From Planctomycetales bacterium 71-10 (lineage in GTDB: Bacteria; Planctomycetota; Planctomycetia; Isosphaerales; Isosphaeraceae), in NCBI GenBank assembly GCA_001898385.1, contig MKTT01000072.1, forward strand, positions 39,012 to 103,011: a DNA stretch of 64,000 bases. The letters are read 5' to 3'. Positions 8,731 to 17,064 of the stretch are shown here, piece by piece (the first letter of the stretch is position 1; the number at the start of each line of letters is the position of its first letter). The notes under the pieces are model-generated. The model was not told the DNA's origin. It did not search any database and saw nothing but the letters and a program-made list of their open reading frames with translations. The translations under genes and the position numbers were made by a program.

Positions 8731-9956
8731 ACGCCCCGCTGCGGATCGCCTACCTCGTCAACACCTACCCCATGACCAGCGCCAGCTTCATCCGCCGCGA
8801 GCTCCTCGGCGTGGAGGCGGCGGGGGCCGACGTCGCCCGCATCACGGTCCGGCGCTGGGCGACGCCGCTGGTGGATCCGGACGACCTCGCGGAGGAGCGG
8901 AAGACGCGGGCCGTCCTGGAAGTCGGCGCGCTCGGGCTGGCGAAAGGGCTGGGCAAGACGGCCGCGACCCGGCCGCGTCGGTTCCTCGCGGCCCTGAAAG
9001 CGACGATCAAGCTGGGTCGCCGAGGCGCCTCGTCCGGCAACGGGATCCTCCGCCACCTGATCTACCTCGCGGAGGCTTGCGTCCTGCTCGACTGGCTCCG
9101 CGAGGGCCGCGTCGACCACGTCCATTCCCACTACGGGACGAACGGGACCACCGTCGCCCTGCTCTGCCGGGCCCTGGGCGGGCCGCCTTTCAGCTTCACC
9201 ACGCACGGCCCGGAGGAGTTCGACAGGCCCCTGGCGCTGGGGCTGGACCTCAAGGTCGCGGCCTCGGCGTTCGCCGTGGCGGTCAGCGAGTTCGGCCGCA
9301 GCCAGCTCTGCCGCTGGGTCCCGTACCACCAGTGGCCGAAGATCCGCGTCGTCCACTGCGGCCTGGACCCGATGTTTCTGAAGGCCGAGCCGGTCCCCAT
9401 CCCCGACGCCCCCCGCCTCGTCTGCGTCGGCCGGTTCGCCGAGCAGAAGGGCCTCCCCGTGCTGGTCGAGGCCGCCGGGCTCCTCAAGGATCGGAGGATT
9501 GACTTCGAGCTGACCCTCGTCGGCGGCGGCCCGCTCCAGCGGGAGATCGAGGCGATGGTGGACCGCCTGGGCCTCCGCGACCGCGTCCGCCTGGCCGGCT
9601 GGCGGGGCAACGCCGAGGTCCGCGACTTCATCCTGGACTCCCGCGCCCTGGTGCTGCCCAGCTTCGCCGAGGGCCTCCCCGTGGTGCTCATGGAGGGCCT
9701 GGCCCTGGGCCGCCCGGTCGTCAGCACCTGGGTCGCCGGCATCCCGGAGCTGGTCCGGCCGGGCGAGAACGGCTGGCTGGTCCCCCCTTCCTCGGCCGAG
9801 GCCCTGGCCGACGCCCTCGCCGAAGTGCTCGCCGCCCCCGTCGCCCGCCTGGAAGCGATGGGCCGCGCCGGGGCCACCCGCGCCGCGGACCGCCACGACG
9901 TTTCGAAGGAGGCCGACAAGCTCCTGGGGCTGATCCGCGACGGCCTGGGCCGCTGA
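8727..9956 (+). CDS. GT4-family glycosyltransferase
   Basis: A 409-residue GT-B enzyme, similar in layout to colanic-acid WcaL-type transferases. The N-terminal half has NTYPMTSASFIRREL and HSHYGTNGTTVALL. The C-terminal half has the GT4 donor-site features CVGRFAEQKG, LVGGGPLQ and PSFAEGLPVVLMEGLALG, with the EX7E-type acidic residues. The GTG start overlaps the GmhB-like stop (GTGA), so it closes the rightward unit by translational coupling. It ends 10 bp from the convergent oxidoreductase gene. The sugar donor is unknown. Confidence 0.88.
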   Translation: MNAPLRIAYLVNTYPMTSASFIRRELLGVEAAGADVARITVRRWATPLVDPDDLAEERKTRAVLEVGALGLAKGLGKTAATRPRRFLAALKATIKLGRRGASSGNGILRHLIYLAEACVLLDWLREGRVDHVHSHYGTNGTTVALLCRALGGPPFSFTTHGPEEFDRPLALGLDLKVAASAFAVAVSEFGRSQLCRWVPYHQWPKIRVVHCGLDPMFLKAEPVPIPDAPRLVCVGRFAEQKGLPVLVEAAGLLKDRRIDFELTLVGGGPLQREIEAMVDRLGLRDRVRLAGWRGNAEVRDFILDSRALVLPSFAEGLPVVLMEGLALGRPVVSTWVAGIPELVRPGENGWLVPPSSAEALADALAEVLAAPVARLEAMGRAGATRAADRHDVSKEADKLLGLIRDGLGR

Positions 9957-9966
9957 CGTCCGCCGC

Positions 9967-11085
9967 TCAGGCCGAGGCCCAGGAGCGGCGGAGGGCGTCG
10001 AGGGTCTCCAGGACGGCGATGGTGTCGTCCAGGGTCATGATGGGGCTCTCGCGCTCACCGGCGCGGATCCGGCGCATGACCTCGGCGGCCTCGAACTGGT
10101 AGCCGCCGCCGGGGACGTGCTCGACGAAGGTCTCGGAGTCGCGCTTCAGCATCCGGACGAGGGGCCGGGCGACGTCGTTCACGAGCCGCCGGGCGGCCGG
10201 GCTGCGCCTCAGCTTCGCCTTCCAGCCGCCGGGCCCGCCGGCCGCCTCGGGGATGGGGCCGACGGGCTCGACGTGGCGTGTCAGCGTCACCCGCGAGGGG
10301 GCGAAGAATGGCTCGTGGACCCGGATGGTCCCCTCGGTGCCGACGATGAGGGCCTCGTTGCGGAGCCGGCTCCGGAGCGACGACGTCAGCACCGCCTGGG
10401 CCCCGGAATCGTAGGTCAGGAGGGCCGTCTCCTGCTCGTCGACGCCCGTCGGCGCCATCGCCGCGCGGCCGACGACCTCCGAGGGCTGGCCGAGGAGCAT
10501 CTGCGCCAGCGAGGCCGTGTAGACGCCGCGGTCGAGGAGCCCGCCGCCGCCGAGCGCGGGGTTGAAGAAGCGGGACTCAGGGTCGTAGGAAGTCGGATAG
10601 CCGAAGTCGGCCGTAAACAGCCGGACGCGGCCGATGCGGCCGGCGGCGACCAGCTCGCAGACCTTGCCGATCAGGGGGTGGAAGCGCATCCACATGGCTT
10701 CCATGCAGAACTTGCCCGTGCGGCGGGCGACGTCGGCGATGGCGCGGGCCTCGTCGGCGTCGACAGCGAAGGGCTTCTCGCAGAGGACGGCGCGGCCCCC
10801 TTCGAGGCAGGCGATGCAGTCGTCCTTGTGTCGGGCGTGGGGCGTGGCGACGTACACGACGTCGACCTCGGGGTCGCGGGCCAGCTCCTCGGCCGAGCCG
10901 TGGACCTTGCCGCGGCCGGGAGAGCCGAAGGCGTCGAGGAAGGCCCGGCCCTTCTCCGGGCTGCGCGAACCGGCGGCGACGAGGGTCGCGTCGGGGAGGA
11001 GCCGCAGGTCCTCCGCGAAGGCGCGGGCGATGGCGCCGGTCCCCAGCACGGCCCATCGGATCGGCTTGTCGGCGACGGTCGTCAC
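9967..11085 (-). CDS. Gfo/Idh/MocA-family oxidoreductase (dihydrodiol or xylose dehydrogenase-like)
   Basis: A 372-residue NAD(P)-dependent oxidoreductase. The Rossmann motif is LGTGAIARAFAEDL near residue 15, the family lysine is in LCEKPFAVD, and EAMWMRFHPL is typical of the dihydrodiol/xylose dehydrogenase branch. The C-terminal alpha/beta domain is complete. The GTG start at 11085 shares bases with the stop of the next oxidoreductase gene, so the two are translationally coupled. As the last gene of the leftward sugar operon it probably oxidises or reduces a sugar or sugar nucleotide. Confidence 0.85.
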   Translation of the reverse strand: MTTVADKPIRWAVLGTGAIARAFAEDLRLLPDATLVAAGSRSPEKGRAFLDAFGSPGRGKVHGSAEELARDPEVDVVYVATPHARHKDDCIACLEGGRAVLCEKPFAVDADEARAIADVARRTGKFCMEAMWMRFHPLIGKVCELVAAGRIGRVRLFTADFGYPTSYDPESRFFNPALGGGGLLDRGVYTASLAQMLLGQPSEVVGRAAMAPTGVDEQETALLTYDSGAQAVLTSSLRSRLRNEALIVGTEGTIRVHEPFFAPSRVTLTRHVEPVGPIPEAAGGPGGWKAKLRRSPAARRLVNDVARPLVRMLKRDSETFVEHVPGGGYQFEAAEVMRRIRAGERESPIMTLDDTIAVLETLDALRRSWASA

Positions 11086-12218
11086 GAGGCGGGACCTCCG
11101 GCCCAGGGCATCGGGGCGATCGGGTCGAACGTCGTGGTCATCTTGTAGGGGGCGCCGTCGGCCCCGGCCCGGTCGATGGCGATGACCATCTCGTTGACGT
11201 GCAGGCTGTAGCGCGCGCCGATCCGGTTGGGCCGGCCCTGCGCGATCGCCGCGGCGGTCTCGGCCACGCCGCGGGCGAAGTCCATCTGCTGCGCGCCGCG
11301 GTACTTGTACCGGCCCTTCTTCTCGCCCACCAGGGGATAGCGCATCCTCGGCGTCATCAGGGTGCGGCGCCGGATCCGGAACGGGCGCTGGATCTTCACC
11401 GGCGAGCGGTAGAACCAGCAGTCGTGCGTGCTCAGGATGCCGCCGTCGCCGACGATCCGCAGCGTGTGGTCGTGCGGGGCGACGATGCTGCACGTCAGCC
11501 GGGCCACGACGCCGGACTCGAACGCGATGCAGGCGACCGAGAAGTCGGGCGCGTTCACGGCGAGCGGCTCGTCGGTCCCCTTGTCGGGGAGGGTCGTCGC
11601 CGAGAACGCCGTGACGGTCGTCGCGGGGCCGAAGAAGGCGGGGAGCCACGTCAGGTAGTATCCGGCGTGCTCGAAGGTGCAACCGACCTCGAACTCGTCC
11701 TTGGCCGGCCATGGGATTCCGGACGCGCTCTTCCAGCTCCGGTAGGCCATCCTGTGGACCATGCCGTCGTCCATCTCGGCGTAGACGACGCGCGGGGTCC
11801 CGACCCGTCGCTCGCGGAGGGCCTTCCAGAGGGTCTGGGCCGTCTCCCCCAGCAGGCTGCACGGCGCGGAGGCGAGTTGCAGGCCCTTCGCCTCGGCCAG
11901 CTCGACCAGCTCGCGGGCGTGGCCCATGTCCATCGCGAGCGGCTTCTCGCTGTAGACGTGCTTGCCGGCCAGGAGGGCCGCCCTGGAGACCTCGTAATGG
12001 CTCCCGGGGTTGGTCAGGTTGAGGACCAGCTCGACGCGGCCGTCGGCCAGCAGGGCGTCGAGCGTGTCGAGCTTCGGGAGGTTGTGGAAGCTCGCGAAAT
12101 GGTCGGCGCGGGCCGCGTCGCGGTCGACGACGCCGACGATCTTCAGGTCGGGATAGGCGGCGAGCGTGCTGACGTAATAGTCGGCGACGAACCCGCAGCC
12201 GACGAGGGCGATGTTCAT
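11082..12218 (-). CDS. Gfo/Idh/MocA-family oxidoreductase
   Basis: A 378-residue NAD(P)-dependent oxidoreductase with Rossmann motif VGCGFVADYYV at the N-terminus and the catalytic-region lysine in SEKPLAMDMG. The segment YRSWKSASGIPWP precedes the dimerising beta-sheet domain. It is clearly diverged from its downstream neighbour and so probably acts on another substrate or step. It lies 22 bp after the SDR gene and overlaps the next gene by 4 bp. A 3- or 4-keto sugar step in making the branched or deoxy sugar of this locus is a reasonable inference. Confidence 0.85.
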   Translation of the reverse strand: MNIALVGCGFVADYYVSTLAAYPDLKIVGVVDRDAARADHFASFHNLPKLDTLDALLADGRVELVLNLTNPGSHYEVSRAALLAGKHVYSEKPLAMDMGHARELVELAEAKGLQLASAPCSLLGETAQTLWKALRERRVGTPRVVYAEMDDGMVHRMAYRSWKSASGIPWPAKDEFEVGCTFEHAGYYLTWLPAFFGPATTVTAFSATTLPDKGTDEPLAVNAPDFSVACIAFESGVVARLTCSIVAPHDHTLRIVGDGGILSTHDCWFYRSPVKIQRPFRIRRRTLMTPRMRYPLVGEKKGRYKYRGAQQMDFARGVAETAAAIAQGRPNRIGARYSLHVNEMVIAIDRAGADGAPYKMTTTFDPIAPMPWAGGPAS

Positions 12219-12240
12219 GGATTCGTCCTCGGGCCGGCCG

Positions 12241-13179
12241 TCAGGCGAGCGCGGCCTTCCGGTAATATTCGGCCATGCCGTCCCAGGCCGCGGACTCGTC
12301 CCAGCCGAGGGCGTCGGCGTCGACGACGTCGGTGTTGATGCGGACGCGGGGTTCGGGGAAGTCGACCTGCTTCAGCAGGTCCACCTCGCAGGGGAGGCCC
12401 AGCCGCTGGCGCATCGCCTCGGCGAGCCGGAGGGTGAACGTCCCCTGGCTCTCGGCGTAGCCGATCGGGCCGAGCTTGGAGAAGCCGGGGGCGTCGGGGA
12501 GCCCGCCGACGAACGCCGCGTAGGCCTTCGCCAGCAGCGAGACCGGGATGTTGTCGCGGACGTAGGCCGGGCTGGAGCAGGCGGCCTTCTTGCCGGCGAG
12601 CCAGTTCTTCATGAGGTACGCGGTGAACCGCGGCTCCTCATGGGCCCCGAACGGGTTCGGGATCAGGAACTTGCCCAGGGAGAGGCCGTCGCGGCGGCAG
12701 TAGTACTTGAACGTCTCGGCCGTGAGCCGCTTGGAGAGGCCGTAGGGGGAGAAGTCGGGGAGGCCGTCGGAGCCGGCGCCCTCGCCGCCTTCGAAGACCG
12801 AACCCGTCAGGACGACGCGACGGCCGCCGGCCTGCTTGAAGGCCGCGAGGACCGCCGGCAGGTTGTGGGCGTTGTTGGCCGCGGCGCCGACGGCGTCGAA
12901 GTCCGGGCTCTTGTAGTTGGTGACGTCGGCCGCGTGGTGGCAGAGGACGTCGAAGCCGCCGTCGCGCAGCAGGCCGAGGAACGCCTCGTCGCCGAACGAC
13001 GCGCCGTAGGCCGGCGCGGCGACCTCGACGACCCCCTCGGCCCGCTCGCGGCGGGTCGCGTCGGGGTATTCCTCGGGCCGCTTGCGGAGGACGGCCGTGA
13101 CGTCGTGGCCCGCGGCGGCCAGTTCGCGGACGAACCAGTAGCCCGAGAACGAGCTGGCGCCCGTCAGGAGGATCTTCAT
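12241..13179 (-). CDS. NAD-dependent epimerase/dehydratase (extended SDR)
   Basis: A 312-residue extended short-chain dehydrogenase. The cofactor loop TGASSFSG is at residues 6-13 and the catalytic pair sits in YGLSK (Tyr, Lys). The sequence resembles 4-ketosugar reductases or epimerases more than 4,6-dehydratases, because the TDE-type dehydratase triad is not evident. It lies 27 bp downstream of the 3,5-epimerase-like gene. A plausible role is the final 4-keto reduction of the nucleotide sugar made by its operon partners. Confidence 0.83.
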   Translation of the reverse strand: MKILLTGASSFSGYWFVRELAAAGHDVTAVLRKRPEEYPDATRRERAEGVVEVAAPAYGASFGDEAFLGLLRDGGFDVLCHHAADVTNYKSPDFDAVGAAANNAHNLPAVLAAFKQAGGRRVVLTGSVFEGGEGAGSDGLPDFSPYGLSKRLTAETFKYYCRRDGLSLGKFLIPNPFGAHEEPRFTAYLMKNWLAGKKAACSSPAYVRDNIPVSLLAKAYAAFVGGLPDAPGFSKLGPIGYAESQGTFTLRLAEAMRQRLGLPCEVDLLKQVDFPEPRVRINTDVVDADALGWDESAAWDGMAEYYRKAALA

Positions 13180-13206
13180 GGTGCTTTGGGGGCTCGACGG
13201 CTCGGG

Positions 13207-13758
13207 TCAGGAGGCGGTCAGGTGCCACGCCGGGTCGAAGTCGCGCTGGTTGGCGTCCTTGTCGGAGAGGACGACGGGCGCGATCGGCCACTCGATGGCG
13301 AACTTCGGGTCGTTCCAGCGGACGCCGCGCTCGTGCGACGGCGAGTAGGGCTCGTCGACGAAGTAGAACGCCTCGGCGTCGTCGGTCAGGGTGATGAAGC
13401 CGTGGGCGAAGCCCTTGGGGACGTACATCATCCGGCGGTTCTCGGCCGACAGCTCGGCGCCGAAGCTCCGGCCGAACGTGGGCGAGCCCTCGCGGAGGTC
13501 GAGGATGACGTCGTACAGCGAGCCGCGGATGCAGCGGACGACCTTGGTCTCGGCCGCGGGGGCGAGCTGGTAGTGCATCCCGCGGAGGGTCCCCTTCTGG
13601 GCGCTCAGCGAGTTGTTCACCTGGACGAAGCGGTCGACCAGGCCGGCGTTCGCGAACTCCTTCTCGCAGAAGGCCCGCGCGAAGAAGCCGCGGTCGTCGC
13701 CCCGCTTCTCCAGGTCGATCAGGAACGCGCCCTTGATGGGCGTCTCGGTGAAGATCAT
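13207..13758 (-). CDS. dTDP-4-dehydrorhamnose 3,5-epimerase-family protein
   Basis: A 183-residue cupin of normal RmlC length. It has DDRGFFAR near residue 20, VNNSLSAQKGTLRGMHYQ carrying the catalytic-site histidine, and VPKGFAHGF in the second cupin motif. The start MIFTET was chosen because it matches the family N-terminus. RmlC acts on dTDP sugars, yet the operon begins with a CDP-glucose-forming enzyme, so this homologue may act on a CDP-linked 4-keto sugar. The alternative is that it works with RmlA at 28016. Confidence 0.88.
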   Translation of the reverse strand: MIFTETPIKGAFLIDLEKRGDDRGFFARAFCEKEFANAGLVDRFVQVNNSLSAQKGTLRGMHYQLAPAAETKVVRCIRGSLYDVILDLREGSPTFGRSFGAELSAENRRMMYVPKGFAHGFITLTDDAEAFYFVDEPYSPSHERGVRWNDPKFAIEWPIAPVVLSDKDANQRDFDPAWHLTAS

Positions 13759-13823
13759 CGGCGTGTAGGTCCTTCGAGGGATGGCGTCGTTCGGGCCCCT
13801 GGTCCTGTCCGGTCCGGCTCGGG

Positions 13824-14822
13824 TCAGCCGAGCCGGTCCATGCGGTTCTTGAGGGTGCGGAGCCGGACGAACTGGTCGCCCTCGAAGTCCTTCTTGGAGA
13901 ACCCGTGCTCGACCATCTTGCGGTGCAGCTCCTCCATCCCGCTGACGAGGTTGTATTCCAGCTTGAAGTCGGGGAGCAGCGAATAGAGGTAGTCGAACTT
14001 GACGCGGTAGTTGCGGGGGTCGGCGCCGACCTCGCCGGTGTAGGCGACCTTGGCGTCGGGGACGAGGCGCTGGACCTGGTCGCCGACGTCCTTGACCTGG
14101 TAGTTCTCGGAGTTGGCCCCGATGTTGATGGCCTTGTCGTGGACGACGTCCCTGGGGGCGCGGGCGAGGGCGACGAAGGCGTTGGCGATGTCGCGGCAGT
14201 GGATCAGCGGCCGCCAGGGGGAGCCGTCGGACATGATCCGGATCTCGCCGTACGACAGGGCGGAGCCGAGGAGGTTGTTGACGACCAGGTCGATGCGGAG
14301 GACGGGCGAGTGGCCGTAGGCGGTGGCGTTCCGCAGGTAGACCGGCGAGAAGTTCTCGTCGGCGGTCTTGGAGACCTCGGTCTCGGTCTCGATCTTGGAC
14401 TTGGCGTAGGCGGTCAGGGGGTTGAGCGGGTCGGACTCCTCCAGGTCGAGCTTGTCGCCCTGGCCGTAGACCGAGCAGGATCCGGCGAAGAGGAAGCGGG
14501 GGACGCCGGCCTCCTTGGCGATGCGGGCGAGGCGGATGGAGGCGTCGCGGTTGACGTCGTAGGTGAGCTGGGCGTCCAGGTCGCCCATCGGGTCGTTGGA
14601 GATGGCCGCCAGGTGCATGACGGCGTCGCAGCCGGCGAGGTCGGAGTGCTCGACCTTGCGGACGTCCTTGACCAGGTCGACGTCGGCGGGGACGATCGGC
14701 TCCCACTCGCAGCCTTCGAAGAGGCGGACGTCGCAGCCGACGACCGTGTGCCCCTCCCGCTTCAGGATGTCGACCAGGTGGGATCCGATGTAGCCCCTGT
14801 GGCCCGTGACGAAGACTTTCAT
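13824..14822 (-). CDS. NAD-dependent epimerase/dehydratase (extended SDR)
   Basis: A 332-residue extended SDR. The cofactor motif TGHRGYIGSHL spans residues 6-16, GSCSVYG carries the serine of the active site, and YAKSK carries the tyrosine/lysine pair. PLIHCRDIANAFVAL is typical of UDP-glucose 4-epimerase-like enzymes. It follows the cytidylyltransferase gene by 91 bp in the leftward operon. Epimerase and 4,6-dehydratase activities cannot be separated by eye; a dehydratase role would complete the CDP-sugar pathway. Confidence 0.83.
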   Translation of the reverse strand: MKVFVTGHRGYIGSHLVDILKREGHTVVGCDVRLFEGCEWEPIVPADVDLVKDVRKVEHSDLAGCDAVMHLAAISNDPMGDLDAQLTYDVNRDASIRLARIAKEAGVPRFLFAGSCSVYGQGDKLDLEESDPLNPLTAYAKSKIETETEVSKTADENFSPVYLRNATAYGHSPVLRIDLVVNNLLGSALSYGEIRIMSDGSPWRPLIHCRDIANAFVALARAPRDVVHDKAINIGANSENYQVKDVGDQVQRLVPDAKVAYTGEVGADPRNYRVKFDYLYSLLPDFKLEYNLVSGMEELHRKMVEHGFSKKDFEGDQFVRLRTLKNRMDRLG

Positions 14823-14913
14823 GATTCTTTGGAGGTTCTTTCGTTTCGTAGGTGTGGAGCGGGGAGGCCGGCGCGGCGGGACGGGGATACTACGGGCGCG
14901 GTCGCGGGGCGTG

Positions 14914-15714
14914 TCAGGGGACGGCCCAGGGCGCCTCGCCGGACGCCCAGAGCTTGTTCAGGTGCTCCAGGTCGCGCTGGGTGTCCATGCAGGCCCAGTA
15001 GCCGCGATGGCGGTACATGTCGAGCTGTCCGTCCCGGGCGAGCTTGACGAGCGGCTCGCGCTCCAGGACGCAGCCCTCGTCCCGGCTGATGTAGGGGAGG
15101 AAGTCGCGCTCGAAGAAGAAATAGCCGCCGTTGATCCAGCTGTCGACGAACTCGGGCTTCTCGGCGAACTCCTCGACGCGGTCGCCGTCGAGCTTCAGCT
15201 CGCCGAACCGCGAGGGGGGGTTGACGCCTAGGACGGTGCCGAGCCTCCCCCCCTTCCGGTGGAACTCGTACTCGTCGGCGAGGTTCGCGTCGGTGACGCC
15301 GTCGCCGTAGGTGACGGCGAAGCGGGGGGCGTCGCCGAGGTATCGGGCCGCGGCGCGGGCGACGCGGCCGCCGGTCATGGTCAGCTCGCCGGTGAAGGCC
15401 AGGGTGACCTCCCAGTCCTGGTCGTGGTCGACCGAGTGGACGACGACGTTGTTGCTCTTCAGCTCGACGGTGAAGTCGCTGTTCATCGACGAGTAGTTGA
15501 GGAAGTACGACTTCACGACCTCGGCCTTGTATCCGAGGCAGAGGATGAACCGCCGGAACCCGTGGTGGGCGTACGTCCGCATGACGTGCCAGACGATGGG
15601 GCGGTTGCCGACCGGGACCATGGGCTTGGGCCGCAGCTCGGTCTCCTCGCGGAGCCGGGTCCCCAGGCCGCCGCAGAGCACGAACACGGGCACGTCCGAA
15701 AGGCGATCTTTCAC
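14914..15714 (-). CDS. rfbF: glucose-1-phosphate cytidylyltransferase
   Basis: A 266-residue nucleotidyltransferase, close to the 257 residues usual for RfbF, that makes CDP-glucose from CTP and glucose 1-phosphate. The signature LCGGLGTRLREETELRPKPM is near residue 12, followed by TYGDGVTDAN with the metal-binding aspartate and INGGYFFFE. The GTG start fits the family N-terminus. It is the first gene of the leftward operon, which sets the pathway toward a CDP-deoxy or branched sugar. No textbook CDP-glucose 4,6-dehydratase follows it. Confidence 0.92.
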   Translation of the reverse strand: MKDRLSDVPVFVLCGGLGTRLREETELRPKPMVPVGNRPIVWHVMRTYAHHGFRRFILCLGYKAEVVKSYFLNYSSMNSDFTVELKSNNVVVHSVDHDQDWEVTLAFTGELTMTGGRVARAAARYLGDAPRFAVTYGDGVTDANLADEYEFHRKGGRLGTVLGVNPPSRFGELKLDGDRVEEFAEKPEFVDSWINGGYFFFERDFLPYISRDEGCVLEREPLVKLARDGQLDMYRHRGYWACMDTQRDLEHLNKLWASGEAPWAVP

Positions 15715-15951
15715 CGATTCCCCCCGCGAGATGGCGACGGCGGCCGGCCGACGTTTCCCGGCGGCGGCCCTTGCCAGGGCGAGCCCCCGAGGCTTCAATA
15801 GATCCCGCCGCCCGGTCGCGCCGATCGTCGGCGTCCACCTAACCTTCACACACCGCCGGGGATCGTACACGGACGCCCGCCCGGCGCGGCCGTGTAATAC
15901 CTTACAAGACCGACGGCCGGTCCGACAATTCCCCTCCCGAGCGCCCCGTCC
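15715..15951. promoter_or_regulatory. divergent intergenic promoter region
   Basis: This 237-bp gap separates the leftward rfbF operon from the rightward GT2 gene and must hold both promoters. An AT-richer island around 15895-15912 is the most promoter-like part, but no convincing -35/-10 pair could be fixed on either strand. No repeat or ORF is apparent. Confidence 0.35.
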
Positions 15952-16947
15952 ATGAAACTGCTCGTCGTCGTCCTCTGCTACAAGGTCCCGGACCTGACGA
16001 TCGACTGCCTGCGCTCGCTGGGGCCCGAGATCGCCCGGATCCCCGGGGCCCGCGTCGCCGTCTGCGAGAACGGCACGGGCCCCGAGTCCGCCGAGAAGCT
16101 CCGGCGCGCGATCGACGAGAACGGCTGGGGGTCGTGGGCCGACCTGGTCGTCGTCGAGGTCAACCAGGGCTTCTGCGGCGGCAACAACCTGGTGATCCGC
16201 CCCGCCCTGGCGTCCGCCGACCGGCCGGAATACGTCCTGCTCCTGAACTCCGACACCATCGTCCGCGAGGACTCCATGAAGGCGCTCGTCGACTTCATGG
16301 ACGCGAGCCCGAAGGCCGGGATCGCCGGCAGCCAGCTCCTCTCCCCGGACGGGGTGATCCAGGCGTCGCCGTTCCGGACCTTCGGCATCGCCACGGAGCT
16401 GGACCGGGGGCTGCGGCTGGGCCTGCTCACGGGCCCGCTGGGGGGCCGGCTGGAGGTCGACCACTCGAAGCCCGGCCGTTACGACTGGGTCTCCGGGGCC
16501 AGCATGATCCTGCGGTCGACGATGCTCGACGAGATCGGCGTGCTGGACGACGGCCTCTACACCTACTTCGACGACATCGACATCGGCCTGCGGGCGCGGC
16601 GCGCCGGCTGGGAGGTCTGGTACGTCCCCGAGAGCAAGGTGGTCCACCTGGAGGGCCAGTCGACGGGCATCTCCGGGACCGCCCCGGCGAAGCCCAAGCG
16701 GCGGCCCGCCTACTGGTTCCAGGCCCGGCGGAGGTTCTTCCTGAAGAACCACGGCGCGGCGTACACCGCCCTGGCCGACGCGGCGTTCCTGGCCGGCTTC
16801 GCGGCCTGGCGGCTGCGGCGGCGGCTCCAGGGGAAGCCGGACATGGATCCGGACCGCTTCCTGGCCGACTCGTTCCGCCACAGCGTCTTCCGCACCGGCT
16901 TCCGGGTCCGCGAGGTGGAGAACCCGGCCCTGGCCCCCCCCTCCTGA
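15952..16947 (+). CDS. GT2-family glycosyltransferase (rhamnosyltransferase-like)
   Basis: A 331-residue GT-A enzyme. VVVLCYKVPDLTIDCLRSL forms the nucleotide-binding start, NQGFCGGNNLVIRPAL and LLNSDTIV (the DXD-like site) follow, and the region VSGASMILRS through GVLDDGLYTYFDDIDIGLR, some 24 residues on, is the acceptor-side motif typical of WbbL-like rhamnosyltransferases. No transmembrane span is certain. It starts the rightward block opposite rfbF. The sugar is unknown; RmlA and the RmlC-like protein make dTDP-rhamnose possible if other steps are encoded elsewhere. Confidence 0.87.
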   Translation: MKLLVVVLCYKVPDLTIDCLRSLGPEIARIPGARVAVCENGTGPESAEKLRRAIDENGWGSWADLVVVEVNQGFCGGNNLVIRPALASADRPEYVLLLNSDTIVREDSMKALVDFMDASPKAGIAGSQLLSPDGVIQASPFRTFGIATELDRGLRLGLLTGPLGGRLEVDHSKPGRYDWVSGASMILRSTMLDEIGVLDDGLYTYFDDIDIGLRARRAGWEVWYVPESKVVHLEGQSTGISGTAPAKPKRRPAYWFQARRRFFLKNHGAAYTALADAAFLAGFAAWRLRRRLQGKPDMDPDRFLADSFRHSVFRTGFRVREVENPALAPPS

Positions 16948-16970
16948 CGGGCGCGGCATACATACAGGGG

Positions 16971-17001
16971 TTGTCACGCCCCCGCCGCCCTGTCGTAGAA
17001 T
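16971..17001 (+). promoter_or_regulatory. candidate promoter before the second GT2 gene
   Basis: TTGTCA (16971-16976) and TAGAAT (16996-17001) are both five of six matches to consensus, but the spacer is 19 bp, longer than ideal. They lie 64 bp before the start at 17065. Confidence 0.38.
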
Positions 17002-17064
17002 GGCCGAACCCGCTCCCGGCCGTCGCCGTCGCGACGTCGAACCCAACCCCGAGCGCCCCGCCCC

